Positions 20,114 to 29,671 of a stretch of 64,000 bases of DNA are shown here, piece after piece. The notes beneath the pieces were generated by a model. That model was not told the origin of the DNA. It worked only from the letters and a program-made list of their open reading frames with translations, and did not search any database. The stretch is from assembly GCF_000015165.1 (NCBI RefSeq), contig NC_009485.1, positions 5,661,501-5,725,500 of the forward strand. The letters run 5' to 3'. Both the position numbers and the translations under genes were made by a program. Origin of the DNA: Bradyrhizobium sp. BTAi1 (GTDB lineage: Bacteria; Pseudomonadota; Alphaproteobacteria; Rhizobiales; Xanthobacteraceae). The first letter of the stretch is position 1, and each line of letters begins with the position of its first letter.

Positions 20114-20237
20114 CCGCGCGGCGCGGCGAGGCTGGACTTCGATGATGATGCGTTCCGCAGACGCGCATCACGATCTCATCGCTCTTTTTGAGCATGATCT
20201 CGTCGGAGAGCCAGTCTTCATCTTTGCGGATCATGCG

Positions 20238-22283
20238 CTAGGCGCGCCGGCGACGTCGACGCCATTGCCACCATGCCAGCAGCAGCGCGGCGAGGACGAA
20301 GCCCGCCATCATCGCGCTGCCGGCGAGCCGGCCGCCCGGCCTGTCGATGGTGCGGGACCAGAGGGACGGCGACTCGCCAACCCGCGCCAGCCGAAACGCC
20401 ACGACGCCGTCGCCGAGCGTCGTACCCGCCTCGGAATGGCCGCCCGCAGCAATCACCACATATTGTTCGCCCTTCCACTGATAGGTCATTGGATTGGCGA
20501 CACCAGGGGCCGGCAGCCGCCCCTGCCACAGCTCCTCGCCCGAGCCCGCATCGAATGCGCGCAAATACGCATCCATCGCGCCGGTGAAGATGAGTCCTCC
20601 GGCGGTGACGACGAGGCCGTTCACGAGCGGGGTCCCCCATTTGAAGGCCAGCCCGAGTGGCGCGCGGTCTTCCGTGGTGCCGACCGTCGACCGCCAAAGC
20701 ACCTTGCCCGCCTTGAGGTCGAGCGCGACCATCTCGCCCCAGGGCGGCCGATTGCACAACAGGCCGAGTTTGGACATCGCGATCGCCCGCGTCACGGCGA
20801 AGGGCGCGCCGCGCTGCAGACCCAGTTCGATCCCCGGCTAAGATCGCATGCGGTCGGCTTGGTCACGCGGGATCAGCCTGACGATGTGAATGGCCCGACT
20901 GACATTGGCGTAAAGGATCTGGCGGACGGGATCGAACGCCGCGCCACCCCAATTCACGCCGCCGCCGGTCATCGGATAGATCAACGTGCCTTGCGTGGTC
21001 GGCGGCGTGTAGAGGCCATCATTCCGTAACGGCGCGAGCTGATCCTCGCAGGAGGAATCGACGAAGCGCGGCACGACACGGAAGATGTCCTCCGATGTGA
21101 AACGCTGCGCGAGGAGCGGCGGCAGATGGGTCGGGAATGGCTGCGTCGGCGACAGCCGTTCGCCATCGACAGCGCCCTGCGGCACCGCACGCTCCTCCAC
21201 CGGCCAGATCGGCGCTCCCGTGTCGCGATCGAGCACGAACACGAAGCCCTGCTTGGTGGGCTGCATGACGACGTCGCGCGCGCCCTGCCCGGTCTCGAGT
21301 CTCGCCAGCGCCGGTTGCGCCGGCAAATCGTAGTCCCAGACGTCGTGATGCGTGGTCTGAAACGACCAGACGAGCGCGCCGGTCTCGATCCGCAGCGCGA
21401 CGACGGAGTCGGAGTGGCGATCGTCGCCGGGACGCGCGCCACCGAAGAAATCGGGGCTTGGCGAGGACGTCGGCAGGAACACGAGACCACGTTCGTCATC
21501 GACCGACATCGACGCCCACACATTGGCGTGGCCGGCCGTGATGCCGTCATGGATCAACGGATCGAAGCTCCATCGCAACGCGCCGGTGCGCGCATCGAAG
21601 CCACGCACCGTGCCGGGGGGCGCCGCGACTCGCTGATTGTCGGCGATCGACGAGCCGACCACGACCATATTGCGGCCGACCGCCGGCGCCGAGGTGATCT
21701 GAAACTCGCCCGGCCAGAGCAGGTCCGTCCCGAGGTCGATACGCACCTCTCCGCCGACGCCGAAGCCCGCGCAGGGCCGGCCCGTCCGGGCGTCCAGCGC
21801 AATCAGCCGCGCGTCGACCGTGCCCATGAACAGCCTGCTGCGGCAGACCGCGTCAGCCGGCGCCTGCGCATCGACCCAGTGAGCGACGCCGCGGCAGGCG
21901 TATCGATTGGCCGGCCTCAGATCGTTCGCGAGCTTCGGATCGAAGCGCCATTTCTCGACGCCCGTGCCAGGATCCAGCGCAATCACCTCGTTGAACGGCG
22001 AGCAGAACACCAGGCTGTCGTCAATCAGCAGCGGCGTCGCCTCGAATTTGGTGCGCAGGGCCGCTGCAGGCGGCCGGACCGTGCTGTCCCCGGTGTGGTA
22101 GTCCCAGGCCCGCACCAGCTTGTCGACATTGGCCGGCGTGATCTGCGCCAGCGGTGAGAACCGCGTGCCGCCAGCATCACCGCCCCATTGCGGCCACGCC
22201 CGCGCTGAGGCAACCGCCGCCTGCACCAAAAGGCCGTGCGCCACGATGACAACAATTGCGATCGCATCCCGACGTAACGCCAT
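20238..22283 (-). pseudogene. PQQ-dependent dehydrogenase (glucose/quinate type) interrupted by an in-frame amber codon
   Basis: One reading frame of 682 codons runs from the ATG at 22283 to 20238, broken only by a TAG at 20840-20838 (codon 482). Before the stop, the product has a signal peptide and quinoprotein propeller repeats (WPQWGGDAGGTRFSPL, FEATPLLIDDSLVFCS, TTHHDVWDYDLPAQP). After the stop, the same frame continues as typical PQQ-dehydrogenase sequence (GEMVALDLKAGKVLW, AFDAGSGEELWQGRLP) and ends in a hydrophobic helix and an Arg-rich tail. The intact enzyme would oxidise sugars or polyols in the periplasm. A truncated product would lack the last propeller blades. No frameshift is needed to join the halves, so a single base change such as CAG to TAG explains it. 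A sequencing error remains possible. Confidence 0.85.
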
Positions 22284-22514
22284 GTCTTTTCCCTTGTCGC
22301 GAACAACGCCGCGAGCGGCGCGCAGCACCATGATGCTGGCGGCAAGCCCGGCGTCGACATCAATGGGACGGGCGGCGGAGCCTGCGGGACGAGCGGAATC
22401 ATTGCGGGGCGGCTGGCAGACCCACCGGGATCGCTGGATGAGGCGTCTGTTGAGCCGCGCGAAAATGGCCGCCCCTTCGGACGGCCACCGCGACGGCACA
22501 GATGTCAGCCGGCA

Positions 22515-24014
22515 TCAATATCCGTAGCCGCGCTGGGTCGGGGAGGTCACGGGGCCCCGCCCGTAGCCACCGCCGCCATAGCCCCCACCGATTCCGATGC
22601 CAATACTGATGCCGGCGGGCGGCACCACCCGCACCGGAGGTGGATAATAGTCCCGCGGCGGCGGCGCGTAGACCACGACATCATCGCCGGGATCGCGGTA
22701 GCGCGGGGCGCGGCTGGCGCGCTTGTTGGGCGGATCCTCGACACGCTTCTTCGCCGGCTTCTCTTCCGCCCGCTTGGGCGTATCCAATTTGCGTGGTGAC
22801 GGAGAGCACGGACAGGTCGGCCCGAGGGCGGCATTGGTCGGCACGACGGGCGGACTCACGGGGATGGCCGCATTGGCTACGGCGGCGACCGGCGTCACCA
22901 CCGGACGGTTGCGCAGCCGTTCAATCAGCTTGCGCGCGGTCGGCGTCAGGTCGCTGTCGGGATAACGGTCGAGAAACGTCTGATATGACGCAACCGTGTT
23001 GATCAGCACGGCCTCGTTCCAGGCCGCCATCCGGTTGTGAAGGTCCAGCCATTGCCGTGCCTGCGGGCCAAAAGGCGGCGCGGTGTAGAGCGTGACGAAA
23101 GCTTCGTAGGCCTCGACGCTGCCGTCACCGACGATCATCTCGTTCGCAGCCTCGATCGGCTTGCCCTGCAGGTTGCGCTTCCACTCGTCGACGCTGCGCT
23201 TGGCGACCACCGGCCGCGGCCCGGCATTGGCCGCGCTGGCGTCGGTTGCACCGACGAAACGAAAATCCTCGGTCAGCGACGAGGAATCCCAGGGCGTCTG
23301 CCGGCCTTCGGTCGCCTTGTTGACGGCGACGCGCACCCGCTTGAAGGCCTCCTCGATCGGCAAGCCCGGTTCGCGCGCGGCCTGGAGCACGGCCGTGGTG
23401 TAAGGGCTGTTGGCGCCATTGCCGTCCTCGGCCTCTGCGCCCGGTGATGTCGAATAGGACAGAAACGTGCCGGGTGCTCCGCTCTTCGTATCGAGCAACG
23501 CGAGACCGCGGCCGGCGCTCTGGCTGATCGACGGGAACGGATTGTTGCGGCAGGCATCGAGCAGCAGGATGCGCATCCGGCTCGGCACTGAATTGAGCGT
23601 GTTGAGAACATCGTTGAGACGCACGGCCTGCAAAGGAATGTCGGCTTCGCGCCGCGGATCGACATCGACGGGAACCAGGTAATTCTCGCCGTCGATCTGC
23701 AGCCCATGGCCGGCATAGAAGACCAGCGCCACCGTCTCGGGCCCCTTGGTTGCGATCTTGGCCGCGAAATCACCGACCTCGCGGTTGAGATCCTTCTGCG
23801 AAAGATCGACGACGATCGTCACATCGAAACCGGCCTCTCCCAGCATCTTGGCCATGGCATTGGCGTCATTCGCCGGGTTCGGCAATGGCATCACGGACCG
23901 ATAGGCCGACTGTCCGATCACCAGCGCGAGCCGGCTGCTTTCGGCCAAAGCCGGCGTCAGCCCGGCAAGCAGACTGCCCGCAAGCAAGGCGGCTGCGAGA
24001 GCGTGGCGGAACAT
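22515..24014 (-). CDS. Secreted caspase-like protein (peptidase C14, orthocaspase)
   Basis: A protein of 499 residues. I start it at the ATG at 24014, which has GGAG 7 bases upstream. After a signal peptide comes a p20-like domain with the catalytic dyad: His103 in FYAGHGLQ and Cys155 in LLLDACRNN. The middle (about 250-400) has no recognised domain. The C-terminus is Lys/Pro-rich and then Gly/Tyr-rich (GIGIGGGYGGGGYGRGP). Bacterial orthocaspases cleave after basic residues; the export signal points to a periplasmic or surface role. The low-complexity tail may bind the cell surface. The broken PQQ dehydrogenase gene lies downstream on the same strand. Confidence 0.92.
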   Translation of the reverse strand: MFRHALAAALLAGSLLAGLTPALAESSRLALVIGQSAYRSVMPLPNPANDANAMAKMLGEAGFDVTIVVDLSQKDLNREVGDFAAKIATKGPETVALVFYAGHGLQIDGENYLVPVDVDPRREADIPLQAVRLNDVLNTLNSVPSRMRILLLDACRNNPFPSISQSAGRGLALLDTKSGAPGTFLSYSTSPGAEAEDGNGANSPYTTAVLQAAREPGLPIEEAFKRVRVAVNKATEGRQTPWDSSSLTEDFRFVGATDASAANAGPRPVVAKRSVDEWKRNLQGKPIEAANEMIVGDGSVEAYEAFVTLYTAPPFGPQARQWLDLHNRMAAWNEAVLINTVASYQTFLDRYPDSDLTPTARKLIERLRNRPVVTPVAAVANAAIPVSPPVVPTNAALGPTCPCSPSPRKLDTPKRAEEKPAKKRVEDPPNKRASRAPRYRDPGDDVVVYAPPPRDYYPPPVRVVPPAGISIGIGIGGGYGGGGYGRGPVTSPTQRGYGY

Positions 24015-24197
24015 GACGATCTCCAATCTGGGCGCGGTATGTCCGTTGGTCGACGTCGCTTGCGGCCCGGTTCATTGCGGCGAGCAACTCCGCCGCGTCG
24101 CCGCCGCGACATTGGACGCAAAGCGCAATGGTTCAGACGTGTTCAGACACGAGATCCCCCCATCCTTGCCGTGATCGCCGATTAGATCGCCCGGGTG

Positions 24198-24626
24198 ATG
24201 CGAGGCGGGTCGAAAGTGAGGCGGATCACATCGCGATTGGCGCTACTGGCTGCCCTGCTGCTCGCAGGCTGCGCCGCGGACAGCCATTCCAGTCTTCCGG
24301 CGTTCATGCGCGCCAAGGAGGCCGCCCCGTCGCCGCCCGAGAGTCCCCCCGACGTTCCGCTCCTGGTCCGCAAGAACCTCGACATGATTTTCGTCGCGAC
24401 AACGCAGCCCCGCGAGCTGGAAGCTTCCATAGCCCGGCGGGCCGACGAGAGTGACGCATGGACGGCCTGTGTGCGCGCCCAGATCATCTCCGCGAGCGGA
24501 GCTCCCCTCCGCCGCCAGACGTATCGGCTCACGATCAAGCAGAACGAGATCATCGACCGCCGACGCGCTGGCTCCGGCGACGACTGCATGTCGCAAAAAT
24601 ACAACGCCGTCCTCGCGAGCAAATAA
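24198..24626 (+). CDS. Putative lipoprotein of unknown function
   Basis: A protein of 142 residues (a GTG one codon earlier is also possible). The lipobox LLLAGC at the end of the signal peptide predicts lipid attachment at Cys. The mature part contains two Cys residues (WTACVR and DDCMSQ), which may pair, and a basic central region. No domain is recognised. It stands alone between the caspase-like gene and the HD-GYP gene. Confidence 0.8.
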   Translation: MRGGSKVRRITSRLALLAALLLAGCAADSHSSLPAFMRAKEAAPSPPESPPDVPLLVRKNLDMIFVATTQPRELEASIARRADESDAWTACVRAQIISASGAPLRRQTYRLTIKQNEIIDRRRAGSGDDCMSQKYNAVLASK

Positions 24627-24838
24627 TACAACCTACAGACGAGACACGCCAAAGACGCTCACCTGAACTGATCAGCAGCAACGATGCGGCGGAACCAGCT
24701 ACCGCTCAAAGAGAATAGTGTTAGTTCTTAGCTAACGTAAACCCGTAGCCGGAGACCGAACGAATGGCTCAAATTTAACGATTCTCGCGGAACATCAGGT
24801 CCCATTAAAGTGCAGAACGATCACTGGACCTGTTCTAC

Positions 24839-25885
24839 ATGAACGTTCACCTCGTTGGCGACGATACAGCCAAGCTCGCATTGCTACGCGGCATGCTGGC
24901 CGAACGCTGCTCGCTCACATCTGAATTGATTGGTGACGCCGATATACGCGGCGGTGACATTGACGCGATCGTCGTATCCGCAGATCTGCGCGATGTCGAC
25001 AACATCACGGCGTTGAAAGAAATTTCCGACCGGCTGGCGCGCATTCCGCGCCGCATCTTCCTGACCAACCACAAGTCACGCCTGTCGACCGTGCAGGCCT
25101 ATGCGCTCGGTGCCACGAGCGTCTTGTCGAGTACGCCGACCCGCAATCAGCTGCTGGGAAAACTGCTCGATGCCCGCCCGCAATCCAATGCGAAGAGCGT
25201 TGCGGCCGACGATCGCCAGGCCGCGTTTGCAGGCGCTTCATGCATCGCCTCGATGTTCGCGGCGGTGCTCGGCGGCGCCGCGATCGACGTCGACGAGACC
25301 CGACGTGCCGGCAAGCGGATCGCCGACTGCATCGCCGAGAACGGCTTGTCGGATTGGCTTGCGACGGTTCGCCGTCATCATGAAGGCACCTATCAGCATT
25401 GTCTGCTGGTCACCGGCATTACCGTCGATTTTGGCCTGAGCCTTGGCGTTCATAGTACGGATCTGGAGCGGCTCTACATGGCCGCGATGTTTCACGACAT
25501 CGGCAAGGCGAAGATCCCGCTGGCCATTCTCGACAAGCCGGGCCGCCTCGATACCAAGGAACGCGCGCTGGTCGAGACCCATCCGGCGGCAGGTTATGAC
25601 GCCCTGAAAGGCACCCCGGCGATCACGACCGAGGTGCTCGATGCGGTCCGTCATCACCACGAGTTTCTCGATGGCAGCGGCTATCCCGATGGGCTGATGG
25701 CCGACAGCATCCCGGACCTCACGCGCATTCTCACCATCTCCGACATCTTCTCGGCGCTGATCGAATATCGCAGCTACAAGCCGGTGATGGCCCGCGACAA
25801 GGCCTATGAGATCCTGCAGAGCATGGAGGGCAAGCTTGAGAAGCCGCTGATCGGCGCGTTCCGCGACGTGGCCCTGATCCGCTGA
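24839..25885 (+). CDS. HD-GYP domain protein with a degenerate receiver-like N-terminus
   Basis: A protein of 348 residues. Residues 1-110 have the alternating strand and helix pattern of a response-regulator receiver, but with no clear phospho-acceptor in the expected place. The C-terminal HD-GYP domain shows H219-D220 (MFHDIGK), HHHE at 272-275 and GYP at 281-283. HD-GYP enzymes hydrolyse cyclic di-GMP to GMP. All three metal-binding motifs are present, so activity is likely. It lies far enough from its neighbours to be monocistronic. Confidence 0.9.
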   Translation: MNVHLVGDDTAKLALLRGMLAERCSLTSELIGDADIRGGDIDAIVVSADLRDVDNITALKEISDRLARIPRRIFLTNHKSRLSTVQAYALGATSVLSSTPTRNQLLGKLLDARPQSNAKSVAADDRQAAFAGASCIASMFAAVLGGAAIDVDETRRAGKRIADCIAENGLSDWLATVRRHHEGTYQHCLLVTGITVDFGLSLGVHSTDLERLYMAAMFHDIGKAKIPLAILDKPGRLDTKERALVETHPAAGYDALKGTPAITTEVLDAVRHHHEFLDGSGYPDGLMADSIPDLTRILTISDIFSALIEYRSYKPVMARDKAYEILQSMEGKLEKPLIGAFRDVALIR

Positions 25886-26086
25886 TCCCAGCTGCTCCGG
25901 GTGGTGAATGCACTGTGAAGTCGGCCGGGTAAATTCGAGCTGATCGGCAAGGCCTATCTTGGCAGCTTCGCAATTACCATTCGACCAAGCTGCGCGATGT
26001 GCGTGCAGCGAGGGGACCAGCGGGACGTGACCGAGATCATCGATCGTACGATTGCCCATGCGCCTTCGGCAGCGGAGGACCGTGGC

Positions 26087-27262
26087 ATGGATCGCGAACG
26101 GCGCGCGCCGATCGCGCGGCCGCTTCCGCTCGACAGCGTAGCGCCGCAGGCCTGGCGGGATCTGGCCGCGCGCGCCCTAGAGCCCAACGGCTATTATCTT
26201 CCCGGATGGGAGCTCGCGGTCAACGCCTCTGCCCGCGGCCGCACCGGCACCTCGGCGCTCTGCGCCTCCGATGAGGCTCAGCCCTCTTCTCTCGCCGGTC
26301 TGATGCCGGTCACCTCGCTATGGAAGGCCTGCAAGCTGCCCCTGCCTGCCCTCGCCAGCGGCCATCCCTACGGCACATTGTGCACGCCGTTGCTCGATCG
26401 TGAGCATGCGGAACCGGCCGCGGCCCGACTGCTCGACGAGGCACGACGCACCGGCGCACGCGCGATCCTGCTCCGTGACATGTCGATCGCGGGGCCCGTG
26501 ATGCAGGCGTTCACGACGGCTCTTCGTCGTGACGGCCTGTCGCCGCGAATCCTGCAATCCTATGAGCGGGCGTGCCTGGATGCGACCGGCAATGGTGAGA
26601 AGGTGCTCCAGGACGCTCTCGGCCCCAAGAAGCTGAAGGAGTTACGCCGCCAGCGGCATCGACTGGCCGAGCACGGTCCCGTGCGGTTCGAGGTCGCGCG
26701 GTCGGCTGGCGAGATTGCTCCTGCGCTCGAGACGTTTCTGAGGCTGGAGGCGAGCGGCTGGAAGGGACGCCGTGGCACGGCGCTTGTTCAGCACGATGGC
26801 GACGCGGCCTTCATCCGGCGCGCGGCATCAGCATTGGCTCAGGACGGCGATTGCGAGATCATCAGCCTCGTGGCCGGAGACACGACGGTGGCCGCCGGCA
26901 TCGTGCTACGCCACGCGCACCGCGCCTTCTTCTTCAAGCTCGGCGTCGACGAGCATTTCGCGAGATATTCCCCAGGCGTGCAGCTGACGCTTGATCTGAC
27001 ACGGCACCTCTGCAGTGACCCGGCTATCAACTCTGCCGATTCCACCGCCGGTCCCGACCATCCGATGATCAATCCGATCTGGCGCGGACGCCTGGCCATC
27101 GGCGACGTGCTGATTCCGCTCTACAGGCGCGATCCGGTGGCCGAGATCATCCATGCGGCGTTGGTGCTTCGCCGCGGCGGCCTCGCCGCTGCACGCCGAA
27201 CTGTGCATGCGCTGCGCGGCAGCCGAAAGAACCGGGCCGCTACTCCGCAGCCGCAGCGTTGA
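26087..27262 (+). CDS. GNAT-fold acetyltransferase, CelD/BcsL type
   Basis: A protein of 391 residues from the ATG at 26087, chosen because GGAGG lies 8 bases upstream; the frame could extend to 25997. The segments YYLPGWELAVNAS, LGPKKLKELRRQRHRL, FLRLEASGWKGRRGTAL and AGIVLRHAHRAFFFKLGVDEHFARYSPG are the hallmarks of the CelD/BcsL (Acetyltransf_6) proteins. Members are linked to exopolysaccharide acylation in some bacteria. No polysaccharide genes are near, so the substrate is open. The 3' end overlaps the convergent DsbA-like gene by 23 bases. Confidence 0.88.
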   Translation: MDRERRAPIARPLPLDSVAPQAWRDLAARALEPNGYYLPGWELAVNASARGRTGTSALCASDEAQPSSLAGLMPVTSLWKACKLPLPALASGHPYGTLCTPLLDREHAEPAAARLLDEARRTGARAILLRDMSIAGPVMQAFTTALRRDGLSPRILQSYERACLDATGNGEKVLQDALGPKKLKELRRQRHRLAEHGPVRFEVARSAGEIAPALETFLRLEASGWKGRRGTALVQHDGDAAFIRRAASALAQDGDCEIISLVAGDTTVAAGIVLRHAHRAFFFKLGVDEHFARYSPGVQLTLDLTRHLCSDPAINSADSTAGPDHPMINPIWRGRLAIGDVLIPLYRRDPVAEIIHAALVLRRGGLAAARRTVHALRGSRKNRAATPQPQR

Positions 27263-27905
27263 CCTCGGCGGACACCTGGCGAATCGCCCGTGCGAGCATC
27301 TGCGGATCCTGTGCGCCGGAAACCGCGTATTTCTGCGCGAACACATAGGTAGGCACGCCCGAGATACCTTTCTCTGCGGCTTCCTGGGCCTGCGCCGAGA
27401 CCAGCTCCACATCCTGGTCGGTGGCGAGCATCTTGCGGACGACGTCGGCATACAGCCCGCAATCCGCTGCGGCCTGCACCAGGACGTTCACATCGGTGAG
27501 ATCGCCGCCGTCGCGGAAATACAATTCCATCAGCCGCTGCTTCATCTCGGGCGCCTTGCCGATGTCGCCAGCCCAGCGGATCAGGCGATGACAATCGATC
27601 GTGTTGGGCTGACGGGCGACGAGCTCGGGATGATAGCTCAGCCCTTCCTGCGCGGCAGCCGCGACCACCCGGCCCGCAATCCCCTTGTAGGCCTCGACCG
27701 ATCCGAACTTGGTCGTCAGATATTGCTCGCGGCTGATGCCCTCCCGCGGAACCCAGGGATTGAGGAAGAACGGGCGGAAGTTCACCTCGACCGGCACGTC
27801 CGGCACCAGCTTCAACGCCTCTTCGATCCGCCGCTTGCCGATGTAGCACCAGGGACAGACGACGTCGGACACGACATCGATGGTCAGCGGCTTCAAGGGG
27901 CTCAT
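27240..27905 (-). CDS. DsbA-family thiol oxidoreductase (FrnE-like)
   Basis: A protein of 221 residues starting MSPLKPLTIDVVSD. The active site C17-P-W-C20 follows the first strand, and the cis-Pro loop is G-V-P-T in ISGVPTYVF. The protein lacks a signal peptide, as do FrnE-type cytoplasmic DsbA relatives (2-hydroxychromene isomerase superfamily). Its likely role is disulfide exchange or isomerisation on unknown partners in the cytoplasm. The helix-turn-helix gene on the same strand ends 67 bases upstream of its start. Confidence 0.92.
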   Translation of the reverse strand: MSPLKPLTIDVVSDVVCPWCYIGKRRIEEALKLVPDVPVEVNFRPFFLNPWVPREGISREQYLTTKFGSVEAYKGIAGRVVAAAAQEGLSYHPELVARQPNTIDCHRLIRWAGDIGKAPEMKQRLMELYFRDGGDLTDVNVLVQAAADCGLYADVVRKMLATDQDVELVSAQAQEAAEKGISGVPTYVFAQKYAVSGAQDPQMLARAIRQVSAEVNAAAAE

Positions 27906-27972
27906 GCGCGTCGCTCCGGGTTCGCTTGCATTCGCCCAAGATAAACCCGTGCCCCGCCAGCACAAGCCGGGG

Positions 27973-28791
27973 TCACAGCAGGGTAACCATCTCCTTGAGC
28001 TTGCTCGCCGTGAGCTCATCGGCCGGGAAGAAGGTTTCCAGGGCCAGCTCCGACAGGGTGATGTCCACGGGCGTGCCGAACACCATGGTGGTCGAGAAGA
28101 AGCTCAGCACATCATTGCCGACCCGGAGCCGCAGCGGAATCGCGACGCTGTCGGCCGCCAGCGGCCCGGATCGCGCCGGGAACGGATAGGATCGCAGCTC
28201 CTGATAGAGCGCCAGCAGATCGGCGTCGGCCGTGGCTTCGCATTGCCGATGCAGCCGCTCCAGCAGATGTCCGCTCCATTCGGCCAGGTTCACCGTCCGC
28301 GCCGCCAGGCCCTCCGGATGAAGCGCCACCCGCAGCACGTTGAGCGGCGCCGCCACCAGGTGATCCGGGATGCCGGCGAGTAGCGGCGCGATCATGCGGT
28401 TCGCCGCGACCAGGTTCCAATGCCGATCGACCGCGAGCGCGGGATTGGGCTCATGCGCCGTCAGCACCAGGTTCATTGCCTCGCGCGCCGGCTTCAGCGC
28501 CGGATCGTCCAGCGGGCGCTGCTGAAAGGCGGGCGCGTAGCCCGCCGCGACCAGCAGCACATTGCGTTCACGCAGGGGCACGTCCAACCGCTCCGCCAGT
28601 TTGAGGACCATGTCGCGCGACGGCGCCGCCCGGCCGGTCTCCACGAAGCTCAGATGCCGGGCGGAAATTTCCGCATCGAGCGCGAGATCGAGCTGGCTGA
28701 GATGCCGCCGCTGCCGCCATTGCCGCAGATGCTCGCCGACATGAACGGGTTTGGCGCGGTCGGCGCGCGCCGAAGCGAGCTGGTTCATCAT
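27973..28791 (-). CDS. Helix-turn-helix regulator, XRE family with MmyB-like domain
   Basis: A protein of 272 residues. An N-terminal HTH domain covers about residues 17-72 (LRQWRQRRHLSQLDLALDAE, then ISARHLSFVETGR). The C-terminal part (VLTAHEPNPALAVDRHWNLVAANR) matches MmyB-like ligand-binding domains, thought to sense fatty acids or similar ligands. It lies divergent from the small genes at 28892 and 29151 across a 100-base region. The obvious target would be that divergent promoter, although I see no strong operator palindrome there. Confidence 0.9.
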   Translation of the reverse strand: MMNQLASARADRAKPVHVGEHLRQWRQRRHLSQLDLALDAEISARHLSFVETGRAAPSRDMVLKLAERLDVPLRERNVLLVAAGYAPAFQQRPLDDPALKPAREAMNLVLTAHEPNPALAVDRHWNLVAANRMIAPLLAGIPDHLVAAPLNVLRVALHPEGLAARTVNLAEWSGHLLERLHRQCEATADADLLALYQELRSYPFPARSGPLAADSVAIPLRLRVGNDVLSFFSTTMVFGTPVDITLSELALETFFPADELTASKLKEMVTLL

Positions 28792-28891
28792 GAGCGGAGA
28801 TCTATCACGCAGACGTCAGCGCCACCATGACGTGCGAGGTAATCGAAAAGCCTCCCGCGACCGATCATCGTGATGCTCACAGGAGCAGACC

Positions 28892-29116
28892 ATGAGCAGG
28901 CAGCAGGATCCCGAGAGCACTCCATTCACGGCGCACAGCAGCTGGCTGGCGGGCCTCGCGACTTCTCTGCTGGCACGCTCGCTGAACATGCCGGAGCCGC
29001 TGCTGCACGCCACGGGCAGCCTCGTCTTCGCGCAGGTCTACGCCATCGAGACGCGGGCGGCACGCTCGCTGTGCCCGAGGCGCCTGCGCCGTCAGCTCCT
29101 CGCCTGGTTCCGTTGA
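28892..29116 (+). CDS. Small hypothetical protein
   Basis: A protein of 74 residues with an AGGAG site 6 bases before the ATG. A hydrophobic middle (SSWLAGLATSLLARSL and LVFAQVYAIETRAA) is followed by a basic tail (CPRRLRRQLLAWF). No family is recognised. It leads a rightward group with the membrane protein 34 bases downstream, opposite the MmyB-like regulator that may control it. Confidence 0.6.
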   Translation: MSRQQDPESTPFTAHSSWLAGLATSLLARSLNMPEPLLHATGSLVFAQVYAIETRAARSLCPRRLRRQLLAWFR

Positions 29117-29150
29117 ACCATGCCGTTCCCCCAACCGAAGGAGACACAAC

Positions 29151-29657
29151 ATGATCACCTCGTCCACCCTGCTCCGCCGCGCCTTGCTCGCCGACGCCAT
29201 CTTCAGCGGCGTCGCCGGCCTCGTCCTCACGGTCGACGCTGGTCCCCTCGCGACGCTGATGCAATTGCCTGACGCGCTGCTGCGGGAGACCGGCCTGTTC
29301 CTGATCGCCTACACGATCCTCGTCGGCTGGCTCGCCTCGCGCGCAACGGCGCCCAGGCCGCTGGTGCTGCTCGTCATCGCCGGCAACGCGGCGTGGACGG
29401 TCGGCAGCATCGGCCTCTTGTTCTCGGGCCTGGTTGCCCCGAACGCGCTCGGCGAGATCTTTGTCGCGGCCCAGGCGGTGGGCACCGGCGTGTTCGCCGA
29501 GCTGCAATATATGGTGTGCGCCGCAGTGCGGGTCCGATCATGGCATGAGGCAAACGCAGATGGGCGCCGGCCATGGCGATCGGATGGCCGGCGTTCCTAC
29601 CCGGTTGACGGCTGCACATGGGCGGCGAAACTGTCCCCTGCAGGATCGAAAACGTAA
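29151..29657 (+). CDS. Small integral membrane protein
   Basis: A protein of 168 residues with an AGGAG site 7 bases upstream. Four hydrophobic segments lie within residues 1-128 (ALLADAIFSGVAGLVL, LFLIAYTILVGWLAS, LLVIAGNAAWTVGSIGLLF, AVGTGVFAELQYMV). The last 40 residues (HEANADGRRPWRSDGRR on) are basic and polar, and look like read-through into non-conserved sequence. Similar four-helix proteins of about 130 residues occur in Bradyrhizobium. Function unknown. Confidence 0.75.
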   Translation: MITSSTLLRRALLADAIFSGVAGLVLTVDAGPLATLMQLPDALLRETGLFLIAYTILVGWLASRATAPRPLVLLVIAGNAAWTVGSIGLLFSGLVAPNALGEIFVAAQAVGTGVFAELQYMVCAAVRVRSWHEANADGRRPWRSDGRRSYPVDGCTWAAKLSPAGSKT

Positions 29658-29671
29658 GGGGGAGCGCAGCG

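Noticed and set aside
20838..20840. Amber codon as a site for pyrrolysine or other recoding
   Set aside because: No pyrrolysine machinery is expected in this group, and quinoproteins do not use it. A nonsense mutation or sequencing error is simpler.
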